Source: Cryptomeria japonica | Taxonomy: Eukaryota; Streptophyta; Pinopsida; Cupressales; Cupressaceae | Direction of reading: 5' to 3' | NCBI RefSeq assembly: GCF_030272615.1 | Contig: NC_081414.1 | Span: 825,620,896-825,684,895, forward strand | Length of the DNA: 64,000 nt | Part shown: in pieces, positions 1-11,305 of the stretch | Position numbering within the stretch: the first letter of the stretch is position 1 | Layout: every line of letters begins with the position of its first letter | The notes under the pieces: generated by a model | What the model saw: only the letters and a program-made list of their open reading frames with translations | Databases searched by the model: none | What the model was told of the DNA's origin: nothing | Position numbers and translations under genes: made by a program

Positions 1-725
1 AACATAACCTATCCTCAAGGTCTCCTCATGCAACAAGTCGACATACTTTGGTGACAAAATGGCCAATTGCATATACGTGCCATCAAACAAGACTATTTTG
101 TATCTGTCATTGTCATTTGGATCACCTGACATTTTTTCAAATGACAAAAGCTGCAACAATGGTGAAGGGATATTATCTCCAACATTGATAGATCGGATTG
201 CATACAGGGTAAGCTCAAGGTGGTCGTTAAGTCCCTACAAGGACAGGACAACAAGGCCGAATGTATACACGAGGGAAGTTTCATAGCAGGAATACATATA
301 TGATAAAAGAAAACTATGTATGGCAAGATATATATATGTATATATCCAACCTTATCTTAATATATATATTTATTTATGCAACCAGATAAAAAAATGCCAC
401 TCATATTACAAGATGGTGGAGCACTTTTCAATCCAAGAATGTATTTCTGTATATTTTTGTAAGTCAATGTGTTTGCCAAAAAATGTATTTTTGCCAATGC
501 ATGGACATAATATATGTCCACACTATGAAATACTGAAATCATGACAACTATTTGGATGCAGGCAAACATGCATACAACTTACCTTTTTGTTGTTGTTGTT
601 GTTGTTGAAACACCAAAAAGAATGGTCATAACTTGAAATTTGAAACAACATACAATGTATTATCTTACCAAAGTATTTGGGGGAGGCTGTTGCGAGGGAG
701 TAGGAGAGCTGGCCGGAGATGACAT
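1..725 (-). CDS. Replication protein A large-subunit (RPA1/RPA70)-like gene, first two exons, partial
   Basis: Exon 1 is 725-669 and encodes 19 residues (MSSPASSPTPSQQPPPNTL). It ends at a GTAAG donor in phase 0. Exon 2 starts at 234, after a pyrimidine-rich TTGTAG acceptor, also in phase 0, and stays open to the window edge. The joined protein has the pattern of the RPA1 N-terminal OB-fold: L-x-L-x-A-I-x-x-I-x-x-G-D, then P-LLQLL, then DRYKIVLFDGTYMQLAIL, then LLHEETLRIGYV. In known RPA70 this domain recruits checkpoint and repair proteins to the RPA-ssDNA complex in the nucleus. The Pro/Ser-rich N-terminal tail before the fold is longer than in typical RPA1, which usually starts a few residues before the fold. 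The rest of the gene (DNA-binding domains A-C) would lie left of the window. It could be one of several diverged plant RPA1 paralogues. The exon join is inferred from splice sites and phase only. Confidence 0.6.
588..607. repeat. (GTT)n microsatellite in the RPA1-like intron
   Basis: Seven or so GTT units lie within the proposed 434-bp intron (668-235, minus strand) of the RPA1-like gene. They probably have no function. Confidence 0.85.
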
Positions 726-949
726 AGTGCTTAACGTTCTTCACAATTGGAGGAAGGGATCTTATTTGAGAGCAGACAATGTCTATAGAACAATAAGCAA
801 CATAAAAAAAGTTTGAATATCATATTCAAATAAATCTTCTAAAGGAAAATGCAACATAAAAAACAAACATTCATAAATATCCAGATTAATATACATGCAA
901 AATTTGACCGCCCAACAAATTCAAATATTTTTTTTGCAAGCAGTAACAA
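726..949. other. Upstream flank of the RPA1-like gene
   Basis: This AT-rich sequence would hold the promoter of the minus-strand RPA1-like gene. No convincing TATA element or further exon was found. Confidence 0.3.
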
Positions 950-2440
950 GTGTGCATCATATCAACATGATTGGCATTTTACCTATATTGGATATTCGAT
1001 TGGTCTTAAGCAATGGTCCTTTGGGCTCATGAACGCATCTGTGTAGCCTTATCATTAACACTCTAAACATAGGTTCCTCAATAAAATATCCTTTATGTAT
1101 AGTCTATATTTTAGCCATTGGGAAGGGGTGAAATCTGTGAAAGAGTAGGTAAAATGGGAAGAGAGAGGAAATATGCTTATGGTGTGTGCTATGATTTTTT
1201 TAGCATAAAAACTTGCAAACATCTTTAATCAAGTTTAGGCTATTCCCTCTTTGGTCCTATAGAACATGCAACTGAAATTTTCCTGGCACAATTTGTTTTG
1301 TTTATCGATGATATAGAGCCTTATAACTGCAAAGGGTAGAGGTGTTATACTGAAAGGTCTTGTTAAGCACAGATCAATACAAACTTGATCATTTTGACTT
1401 CTTACTTTCAAAATTTCTCTCTGTCTCAACTAGACCTTTCACTAAAACATCTCTACCCTCTGCAGTCATTATCTTTGAATGCAAACATACATTTTATAAT
1501 AAAAATGGTGTAGCATGGTGATGTGGTGTATCCACAACAGATTATGTTAGGATGCCATGTACATTAAAGACAAGATCACCCCTTAGAAGACCAAAGGAGA
1601 CATATAGGTCTTAGGAGACTCAGATGCAAGACACCATCATGCTGCATCATTTCTATCATAGCATGTATAAATAGTTGTGAAGGCCTATAATAGAAATGCC
1701 TTTGAATAATATTCTTTATTGTTATAAAGCGAGGATGCTAGTTTTCTATGGTAAGGAGCTTAGGCGCCCAACATGTGTGAATTATCTTGCCACACAACTT
1801 ATAAAACATAACCATATATTGCTAAGCAATAAGTGTATGCACTATATCAACATGATTGCCATTTTACCTATATTGGATATTTTATTAGTCTTAAGCAATG
1901 GTCTTTTGGGCTCGTGAATGCATCTATGCAACCTTTTCATTATCAGTTTAAACATAGGTTCCTCAATAAAATATCCTTTATATATAGTCTACATTTTAGC
2001 CATTGGAAAGAGGTAAAATCTATTAGGCTCTCGTGAATGCATCTATGCAGCCTTTTCATTATCAGTCTAAACATAGGTTCCTCAATAAAATATCCTTTAT
2101 GTATAGTCTACCTTTTAGCCATTGGAAAGAGGTAAAATCTATTAGGCTGTTCCCTCTATAGATAGCCAACATGCATGAATTCTCTTGCCACACAACTTAT
2201 AAAACATAGACATATATTGCTAAGCAACAAGTGTGTGCACCATATGAACATGATTTCCATTTTACCTATATTGGATATTTGATTAGTCTTAAGCAATGGT
2301 CTTTTGGGGTCGTGAATGCATCTATGCAGCCTTTTCATTATCAGTGTAAACATAGGTTCCTCAATAAAATATCCTTTATGTATAGTCTACGTTTTAGCCA
2401 TTGGAAAGAGGTAAAATCTATTAGGTTGTTCCCTCTTTGG
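950..2440. repeat. Nested degenerate tandem repeats
   Basis: A unit running from TATCAACATGATTG through CCTATATTGGATATT to AAACATAGGTTCCTC and TTTTAGCCATTGG occurs at about 950-1140, 1832-2033 and 2228-2440. A partial unit sits at about 2031-2155. The 1768 and 2164 copies also share about 65 bp of upstream sequence, which gives a 396-bp outer period around a 124-bp inner period. Copies are about 90 percent alike by eye. No coding function was seen; the short open frames across it are chance. Confidence 0.75.
1309..1681 (+). repeat. 373-bp dispersed direct repeat, copy 1
   Basis: It begins TGATATAGA and ends with a TATA-like stretch, GTATAAATAGTTGTGA. The partner is 3552-3924, about 90 percent identical and the same length. 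Size, orientation and the TATA-like box near the end would suit a pair of short LTRs around a 2.6-kb relic. No primer-binding site, polypurine tract or coding sequence between them supports that. Confidence 0.7.
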
Positions 2441-2989
2441 GTCCAATTTACTCATTCTTGCAGTGCCAGTCTATGATTTTTTTCACATCTTTATTTGGAA
2501 GGTGACAAGTTTTGGTTTATAATAAAAAATGAGCACTGCTCATGCAGTTTGATATATTGAGTATTTTTGTTTGACTGGTAACAATCTATATTTGGGATTT
2601 TTTTTTATAATGGGCATTTTATGTGAGGGGAAAATGTGAACTAACTGCACGTAGTTCCAGACATAGGTTTCTCGGTATAGATTGCAGTTTATTATTATCT
2701 TGTTTGGAATGATATGATTTTTTCCCTACGTTAACTTTGTATTCAAATAAAATCACATTTAGTTGGAGGCTTCGAAGCCCTCCAAGGGACGGGAAATTTA
2801 TTGATTTATTCCCTTTATGTCGTCGTAACAGAGGAACTCATGATACAAACAAGTTATTCAAAACTATATAACAAACAACCTTTTCAAAATAGAAAACCAC
2901 ATTTGTTTGCAGGAAAAGCAAAACCCTCTAGTAATGAATGTTTCATAAATAAAAAGATGTATTTTTCCTTGAAAACTTTTGCCATGTAA

Positions 2990-3551
2990 CCAACAAAAAC
3001 GCAAAACCCACAACACAGAGCAGGCAAACGTTAAGTTTTTTGCAAAAACATTGCTTACTTCCACACCAAAGGAAGGCTCTGTCCGATTTGCACGAGGAGT
3101 GATAGGACGAAGCTAGAGATAATCTTTCCCCCACATACAAGACACTATCGGTGATTTTTAAAACCTGTTCGCAGCCCACATTTTAGATATTGCAAAAGAC
3201 AAAAGCAATCTCTGCTCCAAAATACACTCTGATCTTTCAACAATTGAAAATATTACGCCATTCAACTTGTATTCCATATTAAACATGTAATCAACGAAAG
3301 CAGGCAAAGTACAAAACACAGATGTGAAGGCTATTAAATCACATTAACTCTTCTTTGCCTCCATCGTATGCCACCGTACATTATTCCATTGCCAACACAA
3401 TCTTTTCTTTTCCCGCTATTAAATCAAATTAACTCCCAACACAATATAAAAAATTTCTTTGATTTTCCTGATGCCGACGACTCCAATTACTGACGATTGG
3501 AACGACAATTTGCCGACGCACTGACAATTTTCTGGGCATAAATGCCCCCAC
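2990..3551. repeat. Dispersed repeat, copy 1 (partner at 13440-14203)
   Basis: It shares long blocks with 13440-14203, for example CAAAACCCACAACxCAGAGC, TTGCTTACTTCCACACCAAA and GGCATAAATGCCCCCACTGA. The second copy holds about 190 extra bases in the middle. Short minus-strand frames beginning MGC(E/K)(Q/K)VLKI exist in both copies, but they are not conserved enough to call a gene. Identity is roughly 85 percent by eye. Confidence 0.7.
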
Positions 3552-3924
3552 TGATATAGAACCTTATAGCTGTAGAGGGTAGAGGTGTTATACTGAAAGG
3601 TATAGTTAAGCACAGATAAATACAAACTTGATCATTTTGACTTCTTACTTTCAAAATTTCTCTTCGTTTCAACCAGACCTTCCAGTACAACATCTCTACC
3701 CTCTGCAGTCATTATCTTTTAATGCAAACATACATTTTATAATAAAAATGGTGTAGTATGGTGATGTGGTGTATCCACAATAGATTATGCTAGGATGTCA
3801 TCTACATTAAAGACAAGATCACTCCTTAGAAGACCAATGGAGACATATAGGTCCTATGAGACTCAGATGCAAGACACCATTATGCTGCACCATTTCTATC
3901 ATAGCATGTATAAATAGTTGTGAA
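3552..3924 (+). repeat. 373-bp dispersed direct repeat, copy 2
   Basis: This is the same repeat as 1309-1681. It abuts exactly the point (CCCCCACTGA) where the similarity of the 2990-3551 / 13440-14203 repeat pair ends, so the boundary is probably an old insertion or recombination junction. Confidence 0.7.
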
Positions 3925-4483
3925 TATTTGGGATTATTTTTATAATTGTACAATGATACTGATATTAGAGACTACAAAAATTTGCATACCAAAAATTTTG
4001 CTTTGATAATTTCCTAATGTAGCGGTAAGCACAAGGATTAGCAAAAATTGAATACAATAATTGTGAGAAAATTAGGTTTGGGAAAAAAATAGCAACCTTG
4101 TCTCCAAGCTCCACAACTAACTGTTCAAACTTTTTATTCTCTACCCTAGTCCCTGTTGCTGCTCCTATTACTTTTTTGGCCTAGCTACTGCGTCCGTATT
4201 GTTACTCCTATTACTTTTTTGGCCTAGCTACTGCTCTTGCACGCAAACTTCTAAGTCATGAATTTTGGCATTTTTGTCCCCTTTCATTGTACCCAGATTC
4301 TCATGGTTGATCCTCTCCACAAAGCCAACCTACTATTCCTTCAATGATTGACTAATTGCATGCAACATCTCTCTCTGTCCCTTCCCAAAATTGCTCCGAG
4401 TTACAAATTTTAAATTACATTTAGATGTATTTCAATCATCAACAAATTGTGCATTTGTGAACCAAGCATGAGTTTGACTCCAA
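3925..4483. other. Intergenic sequence with a short tandem repeat
   Basis: No gene was recognised. A block of about 30 bp starting CTCCTATTACTTTTTTGGCC is repeated at 4162 and 4205 (period 43). This is the left target flank of the LTR element that starts at 4484. Confidence 0.5.
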
Positions 4484-5663
4484 TGTTACTACTTATTATA
4501 GTTGCCATTAGTTTTATATCCAAAGTCATTCTATATACTCTAGTTGGTTACTACTACCGAAACATTCAGTCGGTATGCACAGAGCAGTCAGTTATAGAAG
4601 AAAGTAGTCACAGAGCCTAGTATACACCGAGCTATCTACCGAGTAACACTGTATGACTACCGAGCAGAAATAATGATACGCCGAGTTGATATACACCAAG
4701 TGAAACATTTTACCAGATTCATTGAACCTAGACACTCATGTGGAAACGTGTTACAAGATCGAGGAACATAGAACCGTTATCACATTGGAAATTGCACTTA
4801 AGGATTGTGTATGATTTTGAGGTCATCTATCCAATGAAATATTTTGTATGGTTATTCATTCAATAAATCATGTTTCTAAGATCGAAGCAATGAACCAGAT
4901 CACCGACATAAGAGATCTATTTATACAGCATGGATTGAGATCAGATAGAGACATAAAGAGGTGTATGAAGCAAGACATGTGTGATACATAAGAAAGCACT
5001 GAGTTTTATGACTGTTACAGAGACACAGAGGTCACCGAGAAGGATTTCAGAGAACAATCAAGGTATAGAGTAAACAGAAGGGTTTACCAAGTTACTTAAT
5101 GGGTTACCGAGGTATGCTATAAGCAAGGTAATCTCATTTTGAGCACATAGAATCTGCTATAACATTCCAGATGTAAAGTTGCAAATATTTGTAAAGATTT
5201 TATTGTAATATTTTGAAGTTGTAAGAGAAACCTTTAACAGGGTAAAAGACTCTAACAAAGTCTATAAATTGTAAAGCCTTTAACCAGGTGCATCATTTAG
5301 AATAAGTGTTGTAAAATCCTTTAGCAATGTAGATCTAATGATCTTGATACTCCTAACAGGGTAAGCTATCAAAAATAGCTGAACATGTAGCTCTAACTGA
5401 GCAATCTTTATTATTGCAGTAGTGAAGTTGTGGGTGCCATCCCCACCACAGTTTTTCTCTCTAACCAAGAGTTTTGCATAACCAAAATATATGTGTTATG
5501 GAGTGAATCATGTATGATTGTTATTTATTTGTTTTAGCTTTATGTTATGTTACAGTAGTTTGTGGTTTATGCATAACAATAAAGATATTGTTGGTAGAAG
5601 GATTTGAAGTACCGATTCACCCCTCCCCTCTCAGTACATTAGCTTTCCCTATTGGGCCTAACA
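4484..5663 (+). repeat. 5' LTR of element 1
   Basis: It starts TGTTACTACTTA and ends GGGCCTAACA. Six ACCGAG-type hexamers and one ACCGAC lie in it. The 3' partner is 11306-12486. Confidence 0.92.
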
Positions 5664-5664
5664 A

Positions 5665-5677
5665 TTGGTATCAGAGC
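5665..5677 (+). promoter_or_regulatory. Primer-binding site of element 1 (initiator Met tRNA type)
   Basis: TTGGTATCAGAGC lies one base after the 5' LTR. TGGTATCAGAGC is the standard complement of the 3' end of plant initiator methionine tRNA. Confidence 0.9.
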
Positions 5678-5727
5678 TTGAATCTTGGAAAAGGGTTTAA
5701 TAGCCTAAAGAAAAGGATCTTATCAAT

Positions 5728-7077
5728 GGAAGGCTATAAACAATCTCGAAAAATTGTGTATCTGCAAGAAGAGTTGGATCATGCTAATCAAGTGATTGCA
5801 GACATGCAAAGACAAATGCAAAAATCATTGAAAGTTAGAAGAAGATTATTTGATGATTTGCAGGACTCTCAAGAGTTAGTGGAACAAATTGAAACATCAT
5901 CTGACAATAGTATATCTGAAGAGACTAAAGAGATGATTGAAGAACTGAAGGAGAAGAACAAAGCACTGACTGATCAACTAAAAGCAATGAAAAGAGGACA
6001 TGAACACTTCAGCACACAGATGACTGAGAATCTTGATGCATTGAGGATAGCTGAAGATAAAGTAAGAGATCTAGAAAGAGAAAAACAACAGCTTGAAGCA
6101 TTAGTATCTGAAAAGAATGATGAAATCACTAGGATGATTGGAATACAAAGTAATCTATCAGATCAATTGGGCTATGCACATCATGAAGCAAATCTAAAAG
6201 ATGATGAGAATCAAGCATTGAAACTTGAAGTATCAAGGTTGACCAATGAACTTGAAACAAAAAAGAAATCCAAGGAAACACTGAAAAAGAGTTATGAAGC
6301 ATTAAAGATGTTGGATGAGCAACTGAATACAAGAAAACCCAACAAAGAAGCAGGACTCAGTTACAAAGGAAAAGACTCTATCGAGAAGGGAATTCATACA
6401 ACTGAGAGAGGAGAATCATCAAAGCAAGCTGGAAATAAGAAGAATATCAAAGGAAAGAAGCCTATTTGTAACTACTGTGGAAAACAAGCTCACACTGCTA
6501 ACATGTGCCAAATCAGAAAAGGTAAGCAACCGAATGTCACTAGGTCTAATGGTTATTGTCACAATTGCAACAAATATGGTCACACATCTAACCAATGTAG
6601 GACAAAGTCTACTGGCAATTATAAGAAGGCAAAATTCAAAGGGTTTTGTAAAAACTGCAATAGATATGGACATAGTACCGAGGAGTGTTGGTTTAAGCAG
6701 AAAAACTATATGCGGTCTACACACCGAGCAAATACTAGAGGCTACCAAACTCACACAGATCCTTACTGACAGTATTCTATAGTACCATGGGATTACAATA
6801 CAAGGATATGGTGTGAATGTTGTGAAAGATATGGATATATAAGTGCCAACTACTTTATAAGGTTTAGAATGAACAACCGAAGATCATGGAGAAATCCTGG
6901 TATGACATGTTTTCATTGTCACAAAGTTGGACACTTGGCTAGAGATTGCAGAGATCAACCTAGAGGAGACACTGAGGAAATAAAAGAAAAATTACAGAAT
7001 ATTTGGAGAAAGAAGGAAATTGTGTCAAATGAAGAAAGCACCTTACCTACTGAGTTAGGTGCACCTATTCCAAATTA
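5728..7077 (+). mobile_element. gag-like region of element 1 with CCHC zinc knuckles
   Basis: The likely start is the ATG just after the primer-binding region (ATGGAAGGCTATAAACAATC). The frame is already open inside the LTR, so the first ATG of the open frame is not the natural start. The N-terminal two thirds is a long Glu/Lys/Gln-rich coiled coil. Next come CX2CX4HX4C knuckles CNYCGKQAHTANMC, CHNCNKYGHTSNQC and CKNCNRYGHSTEEC, and a further knuckle, CFHCHKVGHLARDC. Four knuckles is more than the one or two usual in plant gag proteins. Expected role: RNA binding and particle assembly. No standard gag capsid domain was recognised, so family placement is open. Confidence 0.7.
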
Positions 7078-7584
7078 ATCGGTAAAGGTATGAATGGACT
7101 GCATTCTCTCAAAGGTCAAATCTTAACAGTTCCTATTTCATCTTGTACTTAATTCAAAATCTGCATAATTAAAGATGCATTAGAAAATTTGAAATTTTAT
7201 CAAAGTCTTTTGGAAGCCTGTCAAGTCGGTAAATGCAGGAAGTTTGGCTACTCGGTAAAAGCATAAAAAGAAGTAGTGGTACCAAGTGCATTTAATGCTT
7301 TTTGACCTAACCGCACGAAGCCCGATGAGGTACAATGAATACTTAAAGCTATTGCATGGTTATTTTTCACTCACCAAGTTTTCAAGAAAGGAGAGCAAAG
7401 TGAATCAAAGGTGATCAAACCACCTCTCGAGCGAATTTCAAGGTATTTACAGCAATCACAACGCATTATCAAGATAGTTTACCGATCATATCAAGTTGTT
7501 ATTATTTGCTAAGTAGAAAACGTCTGTCATTTGAAAGTCTTCAAACCCTAAGGATCTTTTGTTAGTATTTATCTAAAATTTGCA

Positions 7585-10500
7585 ATGGCGCCTAAGATAC
7601 AGAAGCCCGTTGTTGTTGAGAATATTGAAAAGCCCTCACTGAAATACTCTTTAACTCCCAAAATTGCATCTGAACCGGATGACAAAACTGCACTTTCACT
7701 CATTCCAGATAGAGTTTTATTAGTCGAGGATGTGAGATTCTTCACTAAGTGTCGAGTTGAGGAACTAGGTCATGTTGAGATCAAAGACACATATGATGAA
7801 TTGTGTACCGATGGTAAAATGGATAGCAAATATGAACACATCAAAATCAAGGGATTGACCGAAGCCCTAACCTATCCTCGTGTCTTCAAACCCCAATGGG
7901 TCAAGTTTGTTCTGAGCAGAGTTCGTGATGACTTCATGTGGCTAGAAGAGCAACCGTTTAAGATCACCAAGGAAATCATTCATTTGATCACCGGCTACCC
8001 TATTTATGATCATGCCCGAGCTCAGAAAATGATATCACAAAAGGAATTGATCAGTTTAACCAGAGTAGAATCTGATTGCAAGGGACTGAAATTGAACAAT
8101 GTCACAGATGCAGAGCTAAAATTTTCCATCAGAGTAATAGGTTATTGTTTCTTCCAATCAACAAGGGAAAACAGTGTACCTTGTGTAGTAGTCGACTTAG
8201 CATATAAAATTATGAAGAAAGGCATGAAAATTGATTTATGTGAGGTATTGTTGAAAAACCTATTTGAGAATCTCAATACCATAAGGAAGCCAAAGAAGAA
8301 CAATTTGGCTAATACACTAAAATTTGGATCACTTATGGTATGCATGTTTTTCTATTTTGAGAAATTCTTTCCATCAGTCGGTAAAGTTGTTTGGGAGCTA
8401 CACCGACCAATCACCCATCAAATCAATGACTTCATTAAGAAGCTAGGTGATAATTTTAATGATATTATGGATGATTATTTCAGCAAGTTTCAGGAGAAGA
8501 TGCATAACAGATATAGAATTCCACCCAAGTTAGTGGAGAGATACAAGGATGACATATGTTTTGAAGTGGACACTGATTATTGCTATGTTAATGCTATGGA
8601 ACCAAGAACCCAATCTTTGCCACCTATGGGTTATGAGATTGATTTTGACATCACACAACAACAGATAGATGCTTTTCTTACATTACCAAGGCATGGTACC
8701 GAGCTGAGGTATGGAGCATATGAAGAAGTGAAGGAAAAAGTAAAAATGAGCATTGTAGTACCCAAGGCTACAAGGAAGGCAACAAAAATGATCAAGGTAT
8801 TAACAGAGAAATTTGGAGAAGGTTCTTCCTACACACCTGTCAAGGGCACTCTAGCCATCACTGAAGAGGAATCTGAAGCCCAAGAGGCAGCTATAACACC
8901 GAGCACCGAATTGCCTAAAGGGAAAGTTTTGAAAAGAAAGAAACATGATACATCAAAAGTATCACCGACTCCTCCAACAAAGTGACCTAACACAAGAGCA
9001 TCTACAACATCACCGAGTAAGAAACCAAAGAATGTTGCCGCACTAAAGGTAACAAAAAATTACAAGAAATCTACTCGGAGACTCATTTTGGCTAAAGAGT
9101 CTAGTGACACTGAATCTGAAGATGCAAGCAAATTTCAGATTGTCAAGAGTAAAAAGGTAAATGTACATAGTGTTGAAAATTTTTGTGCTAATCTGAAGCA
9201 ATATGGTGGATTTGGAGCATTCAGATATGTTAAATATGAATCCAGATCTGATGATGAAAAGAGACAAATAGAAGAAGCTGTCATCTTCACACTATTGAAA
9301 TTCTGATAGGTCCCATTGGAAGTATCTAAATCTCTTCCAAATGAATTATATTTGCATATTGACAATAGGTGGAAGTATGCCATGGACTTAGAGAAACAGA
9401 TGAGAGAAAGAAGTTTGGTACATCTTTTCCCAGACATGTCGGTAGATGAGATCACTGAACATCTGAAAAACTGCCACACAAAATTCCTAGTCAAGCAAAG
9501 AGCCTTGAAATTGATGAATGGCCTTTACTTGGATGTAGAGAATGAGACAAAAGAAAAATGGCAGGAAAGCTTTCGAATCAAGAATGCTGGTGAGCAAGCT
9601 GAAGTTGAAATAGTTGATGTCACTAAGCAAGATCCCGATATCACCGAGCAAGACCCTGCTGACACTATACAAGTTGATGAGGATATCATGGACACTGAGG
9701 CACCAGAACAAGAAATGATAGAAGGCAATGCTTATGCCCAACTTGTATCCAGTGAATTAGTTTTGGAACAAGTTCATCCCTATCCTTCGGTCAATCAATC
9801 TGTTTCAACTGAGGCCCCTCAAGATACAGAACAAGGCACAAAAGGTCACAAGTCAATAGCAGGAGAAGCTACTTCTCAAGAACATACCTCTCAAGCTCCA
9901 TCTAGCACTGAAAATGTTACAACCGAGACACCAAGCTCAGAGACACCAAAGGACACTATAGAGGCTAAAGAAACCGACCAAAGTGTTGCCTCTACTGAGC
10001 AACCTATCGAGGGTCAACAAGCCTCCCAAGCCATTGTTTTAGTTCAATCGATGAAAGGTAAAGAAAAGAAGATGAAAAAACATAGTTTCAAATTAGATTT
10101 GTCAAAACCAATAGTGTTTCCCAATGTTGATATATCCAAATTAAAAGGGCAAGCACTCATTGAATTCAGTGAACTATGCAAAGCCAAAGTCGAACAGGAG
10201 AAGCAAATGGCTATTCAAAAGAAAATAAAAGTACTTCAGAAGGTGAAAGCACTCTTAACCGATATGCTACCTGAAGCAACAATGATAAAAGATGCCGCCA
10301 TCCACATTCAACTGGATGAACTCCTAACCAAGATGGGGACATCTGGAGTAGATGCATCTAAATATTTGAGCAAGTTAAAGGACAAGGAGTTCATTGCTAA
10401 AATGATTGAAGAGGTACAGAAAGCTATTGCTATTGGCAAAGTTAAACTTGTCAAATTTATTGTTGAGTTGTCCCCTCAACTCAAGCACATTCTTTATTTA

Positions 10501-10947
10501 TTTCAGAAACTCTGTACATTCTCTTTATTCATTAAAGATATCAAAAATAAAACTGAAGTGACTGAGAAAGAGATCATCGATCTCTCAAATAAGTTGACCA
10601 TTGAACCAAATTCCATTCAGAATTTTTATACAAAGCTACAAAAGCTCATGGTTCAACAATTGGAACTAAGGAATGAAGAGCACAAGATAAGGATGGACAT
10701 AATGACACTTCAAACATTATTCATTCCTCATCTTTCATCTGTCCAAGAGCAGATCAACAAAGCTACCTCACTATCCACTCAGCAAGAGGGAAGCACCTTA
10801 GATGGACTAATTTCACTATTAACTGACATTACAGCTCATAATTCACTCATGGCCAGTGTCAAGGATGCCCTCTCTGCCGCCCTTACCGATGCAAAGACAA
10901 AGTATAAATCCATTTTTGACCAGTTGCCACCACCAAATGGTAACTAA
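7585..10947 (+). mobile_element. Accessory coding region of element 1 (unknown function)
   Basis: This is a coding region of about 1,100 codons starting at an ATG in good context (GCAATGGCG). About two breaks interrupt it. The first 330 residues form a helix-rich domain with the feel of plant transposon-associated domains of unknown function (GLTEALTYP, then KEIIHLITGYP, then IRVIGYCFF). The middle is acidic and Thr/Glu/Pro/Gln-rich, with many TE repeats and no predicted fold. The C-terminal part is Lys/Glu/Leu-rich and probably coiled coil. No catalytic motif of protease, RT, RNase H or integrase was seen. Its place between gag and the 3' LTR is where pol would normally be. The function is unknown; structural or packaging roles are guesses. 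Confidence 0.6.
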
Positions 10948-11292
10948 GTTTTGATGTTTGTCAAAAAGGGGGAGTGAGTATAGTATCAAAGTATACAAGG
11001 GAATGTAGTATACAGGGGGAGTATACCGAGCAGAACAAAGTATTCATATGCACAGTTAATTTTGACAAGAAGAGCAGTGAACTGACTAGTGAACCAAGCA
11101 GTTAATACAGAACATTGATCACTGAGCATGCAAAATCAGAGTTTTTGTACAGTGTATTGATAAGGGGAGTATATCTGAATATACTATTTCATTGACAAAA
11201 GTATATGCTGTCAGTTTTGTCAAAATTTTGTAAGTACATAGATTTTGAGTTATGACTTTGAAAGTAGTTTTGTCAAACATCTCAACTAATGT
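10948..11292 (+). mobile_element. 3' untranslated region of element 1
   Basis: It contains repeated AAAGGGGGAGT / GGGGGAGTATA stretches at about 10964 and 11017 that resemble extra polypurine tracts, then AT-rich sequence up to the terminal tract. Confidence 0.5.
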
Positions 11293-11305
11293 CAAAAGGG
11301 GAGAT
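11293..11305 (+). promoter_or_regulatory. Polypurine tract of element 1
   Basis: CAAAAGGGGAGAT lies directly before the TGTTA of the 3' LTR, the normal site for plus-strand DNA priming. Confidence 0.85.

Noticed and set aside
2864-3179. Minus-strand frames conserved in part with 13449-13637
   Set aside because: The sequence similarity comes from the dispersed repeat. The frames diverge, end at different points and carry no recognisable domain.
1309-3924. Calling a complete LTR retrotransposon between the 373-bp repeats
   Set aside because: No primer-binding site, polypurine tract, target duplication or coding domain was found, so only a repeat pair is reported.
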